Below, piece by piece: positions 46,210 through 59,037 of a stretch of DNA of 64,000 bases (positions are counted from its first letter, which is position 1; each line of letters starts with the position of its first letter). This DNA comes from Ophioderma brevispina (Eukaryota > Echinodermata > Ophiuroidea > Amphilepidida > Ophiodermatidae), in contig JAMKCH010035930.1 in assembly GCA_023653785.1 (NCBI GenBank), positions 1 through 64,000 on the forward strand, written 5' to 3'. The notes beneath the pieces were generated by a model. That model did no database searches. It saw nothing but the letters and a program-made list of their open reading frames with translations, and was not told the DNA's origin. The translations under genes and the position numbers were made by a program.

Positions 46210-46705
46210 GTGCACTCTGCGCTTATCAATGAAAAGACCAATTCAGTTGGAAATTTTTGAGAACTGTTGAAAATTAATTAGAACAGGAAATAGATAACCT
46301 CGGAGATGCTCGAGTGATGGAAACGTCGTGCATTTTTCCCTATCCGGCGCTACCCACGGTTAGGGATTTATTGATATATGGCACATTTCTATCCAATAAA
46401 GATATTTGACAAAATTTTGTTGCTCGGTGAATATTACACACATACACACGTACATACTACAATACAACAATTTTGGTTGTTCTAAAAAAAATTTTAAAAA
46501 ATTGTGGGAGATATTCACAACAACTGTATGTAGCAGAACAAAAGACATATCGTGTATAAGGTTTCGAGCGAACGCGCACACACCCACACACTCGCGCCGC
46601 GCTAGCGCAAACACGCCGCACACAGCACAAACTCAACACACACGTACACACACAACACACACACACAACGCCACCCCGTGCGAACTCACACACATTCACA
46701 CACAA
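46210..46705 (+). repeat. Dispersed 360-bp repeat, copy 2, with expanded CA tail
   Basis: 46210-46578 aligns with 22855-23218. The simple-sequence tail (46574-46705) is longer and mixed (CACACACC, CGCGCCGCGC, CAACACACACAC), with a GC pocket CGCGCCGCGCTAGCGC. Alternating purine-pyrimidine tracts of this type can adopt Z-DNA. The 113-codon frames on both strands here are simple-repeat artefacts. Confidence 0.85.
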
Positions 46706-49196
46706 CAACAAAATACATTGCAAAAAATATTCAAAGAGAGCATTTAGAAATCCAACTATCTCGCTTTCGATTTTAAATTTTATAAAATTGGTATGCATTT
46801 AACAAAACTTGTTTCAAGGAAATTGAGAAATGACATTTTTAATGTAAATATACGTATAATCTAAACTAAACGTGTCGGATCAATACTAATTTTTTAAAAC
46901 TTCGACATGTCAAAGAATTTATTTGGACTTGCACGAAGCTTTCCTAAGACATGGATACATAAATTATACGTATACATCATCTGGGCTGTGCCGTTAAGTT
47001 TAGAACCAATTAGGCAGGATACCCCAACTGTACTAAAGCTATTAAAGAAAACCCTAACATGGCATCAGCTTTAACTGAATCTAACGATTGACTTCCACTA
47101 AAAAAAAAGTAATCCCCCCTCTGCTTCAATGTGGGTTAAAGCAAATACGTACATTACGACGCTAGTCTATTTTCTTTCTACAATTTGGCTTTGGCGATAT
47201 TTGCCCTCCTCAATATTTTTTTTTCAAATCAATCAATTTCTTTCGTTAGTAAATGTTTGCGCAAGAAAACGTTTACTTATAATGAAGGTTGTTAAATCGC
47301 ATCGTGAGGGGGCAAAAAGGGTAAGGTATGCAATTTACATTGAATAATGTTTTCTGATATATTTAAAAAATACAACTTGCTTTGTTTTTAAACGGGACGC
47401 GTGTCTTCCGTTTGTCATCATGTTACAAGCTACATGTTACATCCACTGTGATAAAGGTTTTAAATACACTGCAAAACATTGTATATGCATTTAAACACAA
47501 CGAATTTCCCCGTTTTGACAGCGAGGAAATCAGGAATAAATGTGCATAAAAACTTGGTCACACAAAGAATCCTTACAGTGTTTATTGCTTGTGTCTTACC
47601 GTGCAGTCAATTCATCGAATTCTTTCGGCATGTGGTAAAAATTCTATTCTGTTCTCGCCTCGGTCATTGACATCGGTTTACTTTTTAAAAAGCCAATGAG
47701 CATAATTCTAACAAGAAAGGGAGGCCCTGCTGCTGAAGTCTCGTTTAAAAAGCAAAAGCCAAAGCATTCTGGCGAAAATGTCCGCTTCACTATTCTGGGA
47801 TCTCATGGGGAATTGTTTCGTTTTCGAACACTTCTTGAACAAAAATGCTCTCTACCTGTAAAAATCAAACAGTTAATTTGAAAAATGTATTCAAAAATAA
47901 AACAAAACGAAAACTTCCGACATACGGTTGAGGAGATCTTTTTAATATACGAAAATATAGTTTGTTTTTAAGACATATTCTTGCAACTTTTAAACTCCCT
48001 TGTACGGGCCGTTTGGAGCGCGTCATTACAGTAGAAATGTTTTTTTTCTTCTATTTCGGAAACGTGTTTAATCCTAAACATAACTCTTCACAGGTCATTT
48101 TTAACTGTAAACTATTTAGACAAGAAAATAACACGGGGACTAGTCTGATGTGCTTAGGACTTAAATATGTTTACAAAGGGAGGTGTTTAAATCTTAACAC
48201 TATTTTTTACAATGCAGAGTCTAACCCCGGGGCATGACTTTCGCGTATATTATTAAAAACCGTAATTTTGAAGGGGTGCTGAAGCGAAAGAAAACACGTA
48301 CCTCCCTCTTTAAGCAATACATTATTATCGTAACTCCGGATGTTAAGCCACAATGATTCCCGGTTCATACATGTTTTAGAAGTTACTGCAAATTCGATAC
48401 GTGTCTCTTAGTGCGGAGGTCATGAATGGGGGTCTCCGTAAAGACTTCTTTAACTGCTATTATTTCAGACGTGTATACAAACATTAACTGAATTCATGCC
48501 ATACGCAAAACGTTGTGTGACATTAAACGCAACTTTAAGCAAAGGTGGGCGTAACCATTTTACGCTAAGAAACAAAGGTACTAACAGATGGCTCGGCGTA
48601 AGTCCTATCCAGCTTGTAACCAGTGGGGGGGCCTATATCACATATTATGAAAGGTATTGAAAACCTTCTCTTGGTTCCAAAAGAGGGTCATGAATCAGAG
48701 ACCCTGTTTTTTAAAGAAAGATGAAAGGATGAGGGGGAAAGAGGGGGTCTTAAAAAGGGTTTAATTTGTACACTACAGTAGTGACATACCAAGACATTTA
48801 ATGCAAAGTTGTGTAATTAATTTATCTGGCTTTTTTTTCAAATTGACTTCTCCGATCTCCGAAGTTCCTTGAATTATGTAGGTCATACTTCCGTTTGTAG
48901 TTATTCCTCGCAAAATAAATTTTAATTATTTCTGTGAATTAATATTGAATTACTTGCAAAAATCTGTCGAGTGTTTACATTATTGAGCAGGAAAATTTAT
49001 AGGACGTGTAATATTTTTGAAATATAAAACGTGTTATACTGGATGTACATATTTATGATTAAATGTATGAGATAGGGACCCTTAACATTTTGACAAAACT
49101 ATTTTAAAAACTTAGTGTTTCTAATGAAATTGTGCATACAAGGTTCACAGAGCATACCGTATGTCAGAATGATGTAAAGAATTTGAAACATAGTCA
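46706..49196. other. No gene recognised
   Basis: Four plus-strand open frames of 61-91 codons lie in line between 47129 and 48237, but in inconsistent frames and without splice-like borders. None shows a known domain. G-rich patches lie at 48624-48632 and 48731-48750. Confidence 0.5.
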
Positions 49197-49437
49197 ATAT
49201 AATTAAAGGGTACAGAGCATAATTAAATGGTTGATGAGAGTAAATAATATTTGTAGATAGTAACTATATTAAAGGTTTTACAAGCATATGTGATGAGGTA
49301 AAGATTTGCAGATAGTAAAACATATTAAAGGTTTACAGATAATTGTTTGATAGGTAAAGATTGTAGATAGTAACTATATTAAAGGTTTGCACGGAATATA
49401 TGTGTGAAGATTGCAAGATAGTAACTATAGTACTCAA
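49197..49437 (+). repeat. Tandem repeat, about 4 units of 50-60 bp
   Basis: The recurring core TAGATAGTAACTATATTAAA then GGTTTRCA appears at about 49253, 49308, 49363 and 49417, with TGATRRGGTAAAGATT between. Units are uneven in length and decayed at both ends. Confidence 0.85.
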
Positions 49438-49584
49438 CCTCATAGAAGTAACAATACTCCATTAGTCAAATATTTGGTTTGGTTTACAATGATACATTTT
49501 TCAAGCATTCAGGGCTTATCATAGCCTGCACTAGAAAACTATAGTAAAGTTTTGAAACTTGTTCAGATAAAGTGCCACATGCTT

Positions 49585-49618
49585 CGATATATATATATAT
49601 ATCTATATATATATAGTA

Positions 49619-49651
<33 letters not shown>

Positions 49652-49675
49652 GATATATATATATATATATATAGT
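49585..49675. repeat. TA microsatellite block
   Basis: Long imperfect (TA)n interrupted by C and G. A second, shorter block is at 49998-50055. Confidence 0.95.
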
Positions 49676-49997
49676 ATCCATTATCATTCATGAAGCTGGT
49701 CATGATAATTTAAGTATATACGTGAGAAATGTATTTTCGTTCGTGCAACTCTAACTGTATAGAGTAATCATAATAGTTACTTGTCCTTATTAATTCAAGC
49801 TTTCAAACCAACAATGTTCTGGTCCTCCATCAGGAAAATTACCTAAAACTGGAAATAACAACAATGAAACACAATAAAATACCAATATGAACTGAGGAAG
49901 TCAGCAAGAAATAATTGTGGGTTAAAGCTGGAATTAGAACATTCGACTAATACCATACCTCTGATACGTTCGCGTGGGTCTGAGCATTTTTTCACGT

Positions 49998-50055
49998 ATA
50001 TATATATATTATATATATATAATAATATGATCTATCTATATTATATAATATATGT
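49998..50055. repeat. TA microsatellite block, shorter
   Basis: Imperfect (TA)n with AATAATATGATC interruptions. The 62-codon minus-strand frame through it is a simple-repeat artefact. Confidence 0.9.
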
Positions 50056-50381
50056 GTAAAAAAAAACCCTTTATGTATAGTAATATTGTATTGTTTAAAT
50101 GTGTGCTTATTATGTGTATGCGTTAGATGCTGGATGTTAACAATAATTGAAGTAATTATAGTACTTTGATATTGATGCACATCTTGCTGATTGCTACATT
50201 GTATGCGTATTGTAATTTGTACATTTCATAGTGATGATAGGCACTTGTCCTCTTTGTCCATGCAGTGCGATATATTTAGTTGTTACCTTAAAACCATTTG
50301 ATCGTTCAATGATCATCAATAAACACAATTTTGTCGATGAATGACCACATGATACTATAAAGTCTCAAGGTTTCTATTACG

Positions 50382-50620
50382 TTAAGCCTGTCCTTTTTTC
50401 TGTTTCTTCTCTCTCCTCTCCTCCTCTGCAGTTGGCTCCTTACGGAGACGAGGGCCACCAGTGTCTTCGCAATGCCATGAAGTGAATATTACAATAATCC
50501 AATCCACTAGATCGATCCAATCGACATGGCTGTGCAGACGTTCTAGAGGGTAGATGAAAAGGGTAATTCGTTTGGTGAATGACTCATACGCTCGACCGAC
50601 ACACAATTTCTTCATTTATA
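50382..50620. other. GC-richer patch with splice-like acceptor; weak exon candidate
   Basis: On the plus strand a long pyrimidine tract (50392-50428) ends in CTGCAG. The 18 codons that follow (50432-50485) read LAPYGDEGHQCLRNAMK then stop, which is what a small terminal exon would look like. On the minus strand a 77-codon frame (50382-50615) also looks peptide-like, ending in a charged Glu/Arg/Lys-rich stretch that is the reverse of the pyrimidine tract. Both cannot be coding, and neither matches a family I can name. It may be a repeat fragment. Confidence 0.2.
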
Positions 50621-53600
50621 CTGATAGCATTCACGTATATTATTGTGTAACGAACTCGTTCTTTTTCTGTCATATATAACGCCAGTTGCTACTGCTTGTA
50701 AATGTGTAACTTCAGTGGGATTCGGACACCTCATCCTTCTTGTTTTTCATTCGCAATTGTTTGTATTGTCCTAGTACATACGTGTCACGTCCTGTTTCGT
50801 GGTGCCTTTCTGAATGAACTTCACTCAGTGGTGGTATACAACAGACCTACGAGTAGACTCAATCGCATGTGCTGTACTGTTGTAGTCAACTCAGAAAACA
50901 TAGGACAAAAACCTATAGAAGTTTTGCTCTACCCTGTATGTGCATGGTGTAAATCTAGCCTATGGCTGTGTATGTTCAAATAATCTTCTTTTGTACCCAC
51001 ACACTACTTGTGCCTGCTTCATAACTACTGCTGCCTTATTGAATGAATGTAAATACACCATCTATTTAAAATTTGGTTTGGGAACGTCTTTACACACTAT
51101 GTCTTGAAACCTATAGTGCTACCGCTGCCTACCGTGTAAGCTCATCTTGTGGGGCAACTTCACAGCAAACCTCTATTTCTCTGTAATTACTCCTTTATTC
51201 TCTACGAAGGCACAATGGATGGAACGATGGCTTGACTCCCGTTGAAATATAAAGTTTGTCATTCCTTTATTTTTTTATACTTATATAGAATTTTCTTTGT
51301 CTGAAGGACAGTCACCTTAATGTGGCATACTACAATTTAACGTCCGCAGCGTACGCCGTATGCCCCCGACTTGGTCGTTAAGCAAAAGGGTTCAGACAGG
51401 CCTTTTTAATGCGAGATGGGCGGAACACTGGTGACGATTTTTCCGCCGGGGAGGTCCTTGAAACAAAGACAAACCTCAGCACCACGGGAGAATAAACGCG
51501 GCAAATTTATCCAAAATGTCTGGCCACCAGAGAACCAGATGTGAAGTTTGGTACCAGATTCATGGCCATCGTCAGAAGAAGAGCGCTGAGTAAAGAGTCA
51601 AGTAAATGTTGGTGGAATAAGACACGAAGTCCTCCTTTGGCGGACTTGGGTAGACTTCCCCGTTCGCGGCTAGGTTCGACTCCGCAGAAGCACCACATGA
51701 AACTCATCATGGCACTCTGTATGATTAGCTTTTGCAGACACAACGAGTCTTTTTTTGACGCCATCCCAACTACTTCCTTGCTATTTTGAATTTTTAAGGA
51801 CCGTAACTTCACTGATTGAAGATTGTGTCCTGTTTCCTTTAGTGACGACCTGGATTACTGGGGTATTGATGAGTTATATTTATAGTCCTGCTGTCAACAT
51901 AAATATCATGCAAAGAAAGATCAAGTGAATGAAGAACAGAGCAATAATAAACGAAAGTCTCAACGATAGAAGTGAAGAGGATTTTGGTACTGGTTGTGCT
52001 GCTGACAAGCGAAAGAAGCTTCTGGGATCTCATGGAAAAGCTCACTCAATCTCCTGGCCGCCCGGGTAGTCAACGTTTTCTTAGATTTATAAATACAAGG
52101 GAAACAAATCATTTTGATCGACGAAGCTTTTTTCTGGCTCGATGTTTCAAAAATTTTAAGCCATTATAAACGAAAAACGAATACCTGTAACTTACTCCTT
52201 TTTAAAACATGTACTATCAGTTACGTTTTTAATTGCGCTTCATCGATCATTTGCTTAGTTTTTCTCAAAAGATTAAAATATCATTAAACGGCCAGCAGCA
52301 AGCAGCTTGGCTAACCTATGAAGGTTAGTGATCATGGGTATAATAACAAAAGGGCACGTGACGTGTAAAAAGCTAGGTTACGTTAAAACAAACACAAAAT
52401 CTCGGGGACAAATTACACGTTTTTGGACAATTTTGAATTTAGAATTTGATCTTTGTTTGCCTGAATTATAAACATAAAGTAATTATTTGTCAATTTTCTT
52501 TTCTCTGTAACTTCTTCGGTCTACTGACGTCAAATGTGGTTCTTAGGTTTCCAAGTCGGGGAACCTTCTGTAGGAATGTTTGTAATTTGCGCTATATAAA
52601 AAAGAAAACACAATCGCTATTCTCCCGAAACCATTTTCTTTTACTTCAAAGCGTCAAAAATCCTTAATTGAGAATTAAATCTATAGTATTAACGCACCGT
52701 CTCCCAAACTGCGCAATGATAAACTAAATATATGATCGGACGGAACGGAAATAAAAACAAACAAATACAAACAATCGTTTAGAGCTGGAGGAAAACTAAA
52801 GCCGAAAATTGGATGTTACAAATGGACGAAGACAACTTGTAAATAAGTTTTTGAGAGCTCCCCAATCGCAGATTTATTGCGTTTACATTTGTGTCCTCTG
52901 GACGAAAATGCAGTTTCATCATCCCTATTACAACATCACCAAAAATCCTATTCAGCAGAACAGTTATGGAGAATTGATAACATGAAAAACAAAATCTTGT
53001 TATCAGGTAGGAGGTAAGGGCTTAAGGTTTTCAATTGGATGTATTTCGAACAGCAGCTTCAGTATTTCAATCTTCAAATATAAGGTATTTTAATTTTATT
53101 CAGCATAATTGTTCAATGGATCCGCGAGAGGTGATTTTGGGTGCATTTTTAATTTGACATCTATTTGAAAAAAACATGAACACCACTGATATATAAAAAC
53201 GTTCCCGAATGAAGCAGGACTTAAATGCTCCTGGTTACTGTGTTTTTTTGTATGTGCCCTAATTAAAATATTCAAAAGGCTTCTTTAAAGTTGGGTATTT
53301 TGGGAATTTAAATTCTATTTTGAAAGAGATCCAGGCTGAAAATGTGATTCCTTTTACACAGGATTACGCATAACAATATATATAACAGATCATCTTTTTA
53401 TTGTTTACAAGTCAGAGAATAACAATAATAAGGTATAGAGCGTGTGTCAATAAAAATGCATGATTTGGAAACCAAATATTAAAAATATAAAAAGGCATCT
53501 CTGTTCACATGATATTAACACTCTTTTTAAAAGTGCAGTCCCTACTCTTCACTATATGCTTTTAATCCATGTCGTTTAAACTCTTCTGTCAAGAGATGAG

Positions 53601-53879
53601 AGCACATTGACAGAAAGGTTATGATCCAAGTTGGTCCATTTTTATGAAATCTCAGGTCTCACACACAGTATGTCTACCCCTGTGTTAAAGAGTTAAAATT
53701 TTCAAGTATCTCGTTTTTTCCAAATAGATTAATTTCAAACAAATACCCAACTCACAATGTTTTCTTAAAATAGTCGTTAAGATGCACTGAAAACATCCTA
53801 TCGCAAACAGCTTAAACAGAAGAGTTAAAATAGTTTTTTAGGAAAATAGAAATAGATTCTATGAAATAAAAAATAGAAT
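50621..53879. other. No gene recognised; GC-richer segment at 51330-51790
   Basis: 51330-51790 is richer in G+C than its surroundings and is open on both strands (82 codons plus, 101 minus), but no domain is evident. It may be an old coding fragment or a CpG-containing repeat. The rest is AT-rich spacer with chance frames of up to 93 codons (50702-50983). Confidence 0.4.
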
Positions 53880-54200
53880 ATTTTTTTTTTTTTTTTTTAA
53901 TTTAACTTAATTAAACTTTTTGAATATTTAACTTTTCGTAGATAGACATGCCAGACGACAGACAAGACAGACAGACAGACACACAGACAAGTTAACGAGG
54001 GTATACTTTGTGGTAACTTTTCTTTTTTAATATTAACCACAAGTAACAAATTTAGACCACAAGTCATGACGAAAAAAGCAGAAATACATTAAGAAATTGA
54101 GTCACACAATTAACTTCAGTTAGCACATACTGACAGACAGACATACCACCGACGATAGATAGCTAGATGGATAGATAGATAGAATCATAATAGATAGATC
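53880..54200 (+). repeat. Poly-T, GACA and GATA repeats around a dispersed repeat copy
   Basis: T19 at 53880-53898; GACA/ACAG repeats at 53948-53990; a dispersed-repeat copy at 53988-54130 (relative of 24220-24365); GACAGACA at 54131; and GATA repeats at about 54155-54185. The element probably carries simple repeats at its ends. Confidence 0.8.
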
Positions 54201-55892
54201 GGTTGATCATATTAACTGTTATTCTTCCTGTTATATTGTACAATGGATTGTAATACGTATTTCGTAAAATTCCGCAAGATTCATGCAAAACAAGACCTTA
54301 ATAGAACACATTTTTTCAATAAGAAATTAGCTTCCTTTGCAAATAACGAGGTACGTTGCTTTAAAAATATCCTCGTTGTCCGCGCACAATTTTATAATAA
54401 GCATCAATAATTCGAAACTCGTACGCAAACAATCGAGACAAATATTTCTGTCCTTTTGGGCTCCCCATGCCCCATCACGAGCGCTTTAAATCGTGTGTTG
54501 GCCTCCTGACGATATGGCATACCCCGGTAGGACCTATTTCACGCCCTCGCACCGAGTTGAATTCAGGCACCTAAACAAACGCGAGGTAAATACTGGGGCG
54601 TATCACAAAAAGTATTTTGTGTGGCACTCCATGAACTTTTTGTCTTCCACAATTTGACTGCAGTACGCACAATATTTCACTTTTTATGTATGCAAAATTA
54701 ATGAATATCACTGAATGTTTGACCTACCGACGCATAGTGCACTGCAGAATTACATCAAGCGTTTCACTTTTAGTAGCTTTTAAAATTCCAGCCACGATTA
54801 AAATCGTATTTTCATGGGTTATTACAGCCGTTGGTGTGTCATTAATCTGATTAAAACAACTTCTCTAATTCATCGCGTAGTGGTTCCGCAATTCCGTCGA
54901 AGCTATAAAATTCAGAAAGGATAAAAATGCAAATTGCCAGTCAAGTGCAGACGTTTTTATTATGATATGAATGTTCAAAATTCAATATTACAAAGATGAG
55001 AGCGTTTGAAAATTTAATGTTTCTGTGAATGATCTTGGTGTTGGTGACAGCATCACTAGGCCTCTTGTAACATTTTACATACGACGCATCTTTCAAAGGC
55101 TGAACAGAAAAATACGTCTTTAGAAATATGAGTAATCATATCTAGAGTAAATTTCAACAGACATGACGCGTTATTCTTTATATTTAAAGAGCTTTATATA
55201 TACGAATACGATAATTAAATTGTTTTTTATTTGATCTATTATGAGAGGAAAATTAAAGGATTTTAAGGATATATTGAGCACATTTGTTTATGTCGTCTGC
55301 TTAGAAAGTACAGTTTACAACGTGTAAGTGTTCTGCAACCAGCCAATGGCATGTCAATTTGCCAGCTGGAAAGTTCTTGACGACAACAATCTCATCTGAT
55401 TTCTAAACCTTGATAACTAGCCGTGCAACTAAGATAACTAAGATATGCAACGAATTTTATTGCCATAAATGTGATATCGGGAAATGTGTTTTCTTGCAGC
55501 TTGCATTTTGCAGTCATTCTAGACCGAAAATGCAGTTTATCTGAATTACAATCAATACAGCGAATGAAAAGAAGTGTTTTTTATCAACGATTTTATTCTG
55601 TGAAATTAGAAACAAATAAACATCGATGATAACCTATACGTAGAGAACTAAAATGTCAAGTTTAAGCACACATCTTCATTTTTGATTTATTTTCCTGGAA
55701 AAACACACCAAATAACTTCGACTTCAAACGATCATCAACAGCCAAAGGATTTGATAAATCGAAAAGGGCAATTTTCTAGCCGCGGGAATTTCTTTCTTTT
55801 TAAAGGGCGGAAACACGGTCATTTCCACACAAGAGCACACCAAGATAGCTTAAGTAGGTGGTTTAGAAATCTGACGTGGCTTACTATAACCG
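54201..55892. other. No gene recognised; octamer/homeodomain-like words
   Basis: 54688-54710 contains TATGCAAAATTAATGAATAT, an octamer-like word next to a TAAT core, and 54839-54855 contains CATTAATCTGATTAAAA. This is the kind of AT-rich cluster seen in developmental enhancers, but it is also plausible by chance. Confidence 0.35.
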
Positions 55893-56100
55893 TTTGAGTC
55901 CGGCAGGGGAATATAGCCGCTCAAAGTTCAAATGCTTCACCTAAAAAAGTAAAATTAATGCATTTTGATGACCATATTTGAAATCAGCATGAACAATGCA
56001 TTTCAATGAGTCTGAACAAGGCTAGGCTTTGGTCATTGGTTTCGAAAACCATTGACGCATTGTATATAACATATACAGAATCTACAGGGGTAGAAATTGT
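55893..56100 (+). repeat. Diverged relative of the 18.6-kb TTAA element
   Basis: TTTGAGTCCGGCAGGGGAAT, ATAGCCGCTCAAAG, AATCAGCATGAA, GAACAAGGCTAGGCTTTG and ACATATACAGAAT follow the same order as in 18603-18872. The TTAA flanks and exact tips are not preserved. Confidence 0.6.
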
Positions 56101-56744
56101 TGTCCTATGATGCGCAGTACGCGGTCATTCCTCTATCGTGTATCAAAGAAGCCAGTGTTTTTATATCAAGATGATAACTAAATTGATGTAACCACGACTG
56201 ATCATTTGTTGACATAATGTACTATATTTTCTGCGCTGACAGTAGAATATTCGATAATGAATTTTTTTTATGATTACTTATCCTTGACGTGATACTCCTA
56301 TTTACTCCTGCGGGCAATTGGTTAGCTCTTGGAATTGGATCCGATGTGTATCTCCTTAAATGAAGCCATTTCGGAAAATTGCATCGCCGGGAGATTTTAT
56401 GTTTGGGGACATTATAGAAGGCGGGTTGTTTCTATCGTTGTGCATGACCGTGACAATACTGCATTTTGCATTAAAGTGCCTTTCTTCACCTTTTTTTAAG
56501 AAGTAAACATTCTCAAATACATTTTCTTGGAGTAATGATTGATTGCTGTCACCTTTGCTGTTCAATCTAGTTGACCTCTGGGTTGCTGTATTACTTCTAA
56601 CTTTTCGAGCCTTTTCGAACAATGTAATAGGGCCTCATTTTAGTTGGATCTTAATATTGTGAGAAATTAGAGATTAAAGATGAGCAGCAATAACGGGAAT
56701 AGTGTGGTCGTTAAAAGTATAAACGGGTGCGTTCTACTCGAAAA
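56101..56744. other. No feature recognised
   Basis: A spacer. The 88-codon minus-strand frame at 56356-56622 is unremarkable. Confidence 0.5.
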
Positions 56745-56955
56745 AATAACTCACCCAATATTAAGAGAAAAATGCTCTGGAACATTACATTTTACTCTTT
56801 GAAAAATATTCTAAGAGTGAAGTTACTTTTCATTTTTCTGTTCGGTCACATTCAGTTAAGGTTTCACTCTTCAGATTTTAAATTTTACTCTTGAGAATTT
56901 TGCTCCAGGAAGAGTGAAATACTCTTGAGAAAAATATAAGTGAAATTGCTGGTAT
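56745..56955. mobile_element. MITE-like cluster of AGAGTGAAA/TTTCACTCT words
   Basis: TTACTCTTT, TAAGAGTGAAG, TTTCACTCTTC, TTACTCTTGAG and AAGAGTGAAATACTCTTGAG alternate in orientation over about 200 bp. The architecture resembles the TGAGTAAA-type MITEs at 3.2 and 39.9 kb, but the word differs. AGAGTGAA also occurs in the 53-bp minisatellite at 23.5 kb. Ends not defined. Confidence 0.5.
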
Positions 56956-57039
56956 CAAATGAGCAAATAGAACATCATATCCAAGAAATGTTAAAATTCT
57001 CTTTGGGGAAATTGTTTTATAAGTGTTTGAAAGAGTGAA

Positions 57040-57400
57040 GATTTGTACAGGGGGGGGGGGTCAATATTTGAAAATATTTTTTAAAGATTGTGTTAAAACA
57101 TGTACCAACCTATTCATTATGTCATAAGGATTAAAATATGGTATAATTTACCATCTGCATCCTTTAAACACTATAAGCTTACAATGATTCAAGGTCATGA
57201 TGGCGGTAAACGTTTTAGAATGCTTCGATTTCCATGAAACTATTTCCAAGTTATTCGCCTCTTTAATACCCAAAAATCAGTATTGATTGGCTCCACTTAT
57301 CATAGACAATTCGGAATGTCTTACCAAGGAAAAGTTTAAAATCTCCAGAGACTATGTGGACCATTCTCATATTTTAGCCCTTTAACTATGATCAAAGTGT
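57040..57400 (+). repeat. Diverged copy of the window-edge repeat
   Basis: GTACAGG, a G run of about 10 bases, TCAATATTTGAAAATATTTT, CATAAGGATTAAAATA, TCAAGGTCATGATGG and CGGTAAACG parallel 436-540 and the core at 30315. Only one half of the palindromic family is recognisable. Confidence 0.5.
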
Positions 57401-57977
57401 CATATAGGCCTACATTGCAACAAACGGGACTGTTATTACACGTAAGGCCTTTGCCCCGACTAGGGAAGGAAAACTGGGACCATAGTGGTGTGAAGCGTGG
57501 AAAGAACAACTATGCTACTCACACTGTATTTGCAGAAATTCGAACAATGCAAAATAGAATGATGGATGTGTTGCTCTTAAAAAAGCTGCCACGGTTGGAC
57601 CAATTCCATCGCACCAAAGAGCACCCAGTTCTAATACCTAAGATAGCAAATTCTTTGTATTGCCCTTCCTAATAATATGATGAGTGGCTGCGTGGTTGGG
57701 TCAAGGCAATACATTTTGGAAAAAAGTTTTGACAGATTTCTAGCACTCACAGTTTACAAGAAGAAAACAACATATTCGAATTTATTCTTGGATTTATCGA
57801 AATTTAAAGTTTAAGTTTTAAAAAAAGGAAATAAAAGGAAATGAATGAGCAAAAATAATAAAGTGTGAAAATACACCAAAATAGTGAATTTTATATAATT
57901 AAAAAAATCAAATTTAGTTTCTGTTTGACCACGTAATTACTAAATTGCTTTCCAGCACGTCACTATACATGTTATAC
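57401..57977. other. No gene recognised; one 94-codon frame
   Basis: The frame at 57388-57672 (plus) is hydrophilic with Lys/Arg-rich stretches, but has no known domain, splice border or conserved relative in this window. Confidence 0.45.
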
Positions 57978-58951
57978 TCGATTCGCGCTGATATAGGAGC
58001 TGTGGAAAAGTTTTGGGTCATATCCATTAGGTGGAATAGGGAAGAAACATTTCAATCTATCCAAGCTTATCCAAGAAGTCGCTTCGCTGCCTAACAATAG
58101 AAAGCGACTTGAAAGGAAAATGGCCAAGTACAAAACTTAATGTTGTTTACTGTACTTTTCTGAATTGAACTTTATACAATCGATTTATAAATCATTCACA
58201 TCCCTTCTGGTAAAAACGGTGTTTAGGAATCTGCGGTCACCTCGAAAACGCTATCTTTTAAGTGTTTAAACATGTTAAGAATTTTGATTGCAAGTATTTA
58301 ATAATATGGCATTAGAATTATGAATTCAAAATGATATTTAGAATTAGAGTAAGCATGGAAAAATATTTAAATTCCTACTGAGCACTATGTACGGTATGTT
58401 TATACTGGTTGGTCCTTCTACACTGTTCCTAAATATGTGTACACTGACAAAATAATTCCCCAAATTAAAGACTAAAGACTATACGTTTAATTTAAGCGAC
58501 GTTAATTACAAACTGGTTTGCGTTTTTGTGTTTAAGGTCCAATTTTTCATTTCCAAATATTCATCCAAGTGCTTCAACTAGTAGAACTACTTTGGACCAT
58601 CTATGCGTGGGTATGATTATTTTGTATTAGTAGTATTATTTAGGTAACGTATGAAAGTAATGATGAGGCCCTATATCACCTGTGTAGACAGTGCCAAAAC
58701 ATTGTTACCATATTCAGTATTCAAAAATAAGCGCACCTGTCTTATAAAAGTAGTATTTTCCATCTTAACGTACGTTAGCCTTTCCTAGTGACCCTCTGTG
58801 TGTTGACCACTGCCATTGTATTGACCATCGAGCGCATCGTATTAAGACACACAGATTAGGAGTGCTACGAAGAGTAATTGCTGTGCGCCCCTCATAATCA
58901 GCTCTCTCACCCTTAAAAAAGTACAGTTGTCCCTATATCAGCGCGAATCGA
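57978..58951. mobile_element. 974-bp interval bounded by perfect 20-bp inverted repeats
   Basis: TCGATTCGCGCTGATATAGG at 57978-57997 is exactly reverse-complemented at 58932-58951, with weaker similarity continuing inward (AGCTGTGG / GACAACTG). Such a match within 1 kb is essentially impossible by chance. No target duplication is visible outside, and no long frame lies inside. It could be a small DNA transposon or an inverted segment. Confidence 0.65.
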
Positions 58952-59037
58952 TTAATAGTTATATGTTAGAGGCTTAGTTGATACTAAAGTGATGTAGACC
59001 GTGGTTCGTGTCGTAAAAAAGACGGTGCTTGCTTAAA

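Noticed and set aside
46406..46798. 113-codon frames on both strands
   Set aside because: Produced by CA/GT simple repeats, which are open in several frames.
47129..48237. Row of four plus-strand frames suggesting exons
   Set aside because: Frames are inconsistent, borders lack donor/acceptor patterns, and there is no known domain.
51661..51700. GGTTCGACTCC as a tRNA T-arm
   Set aside because: Flanking bases do not pair into acceptor or anticodon stems.
51507..51812. Opposed 82- and 101-codon frames as a real gene
   Set aside because: Both strands are open over the same GC-richer DNA, and neither has a recognisable domain.
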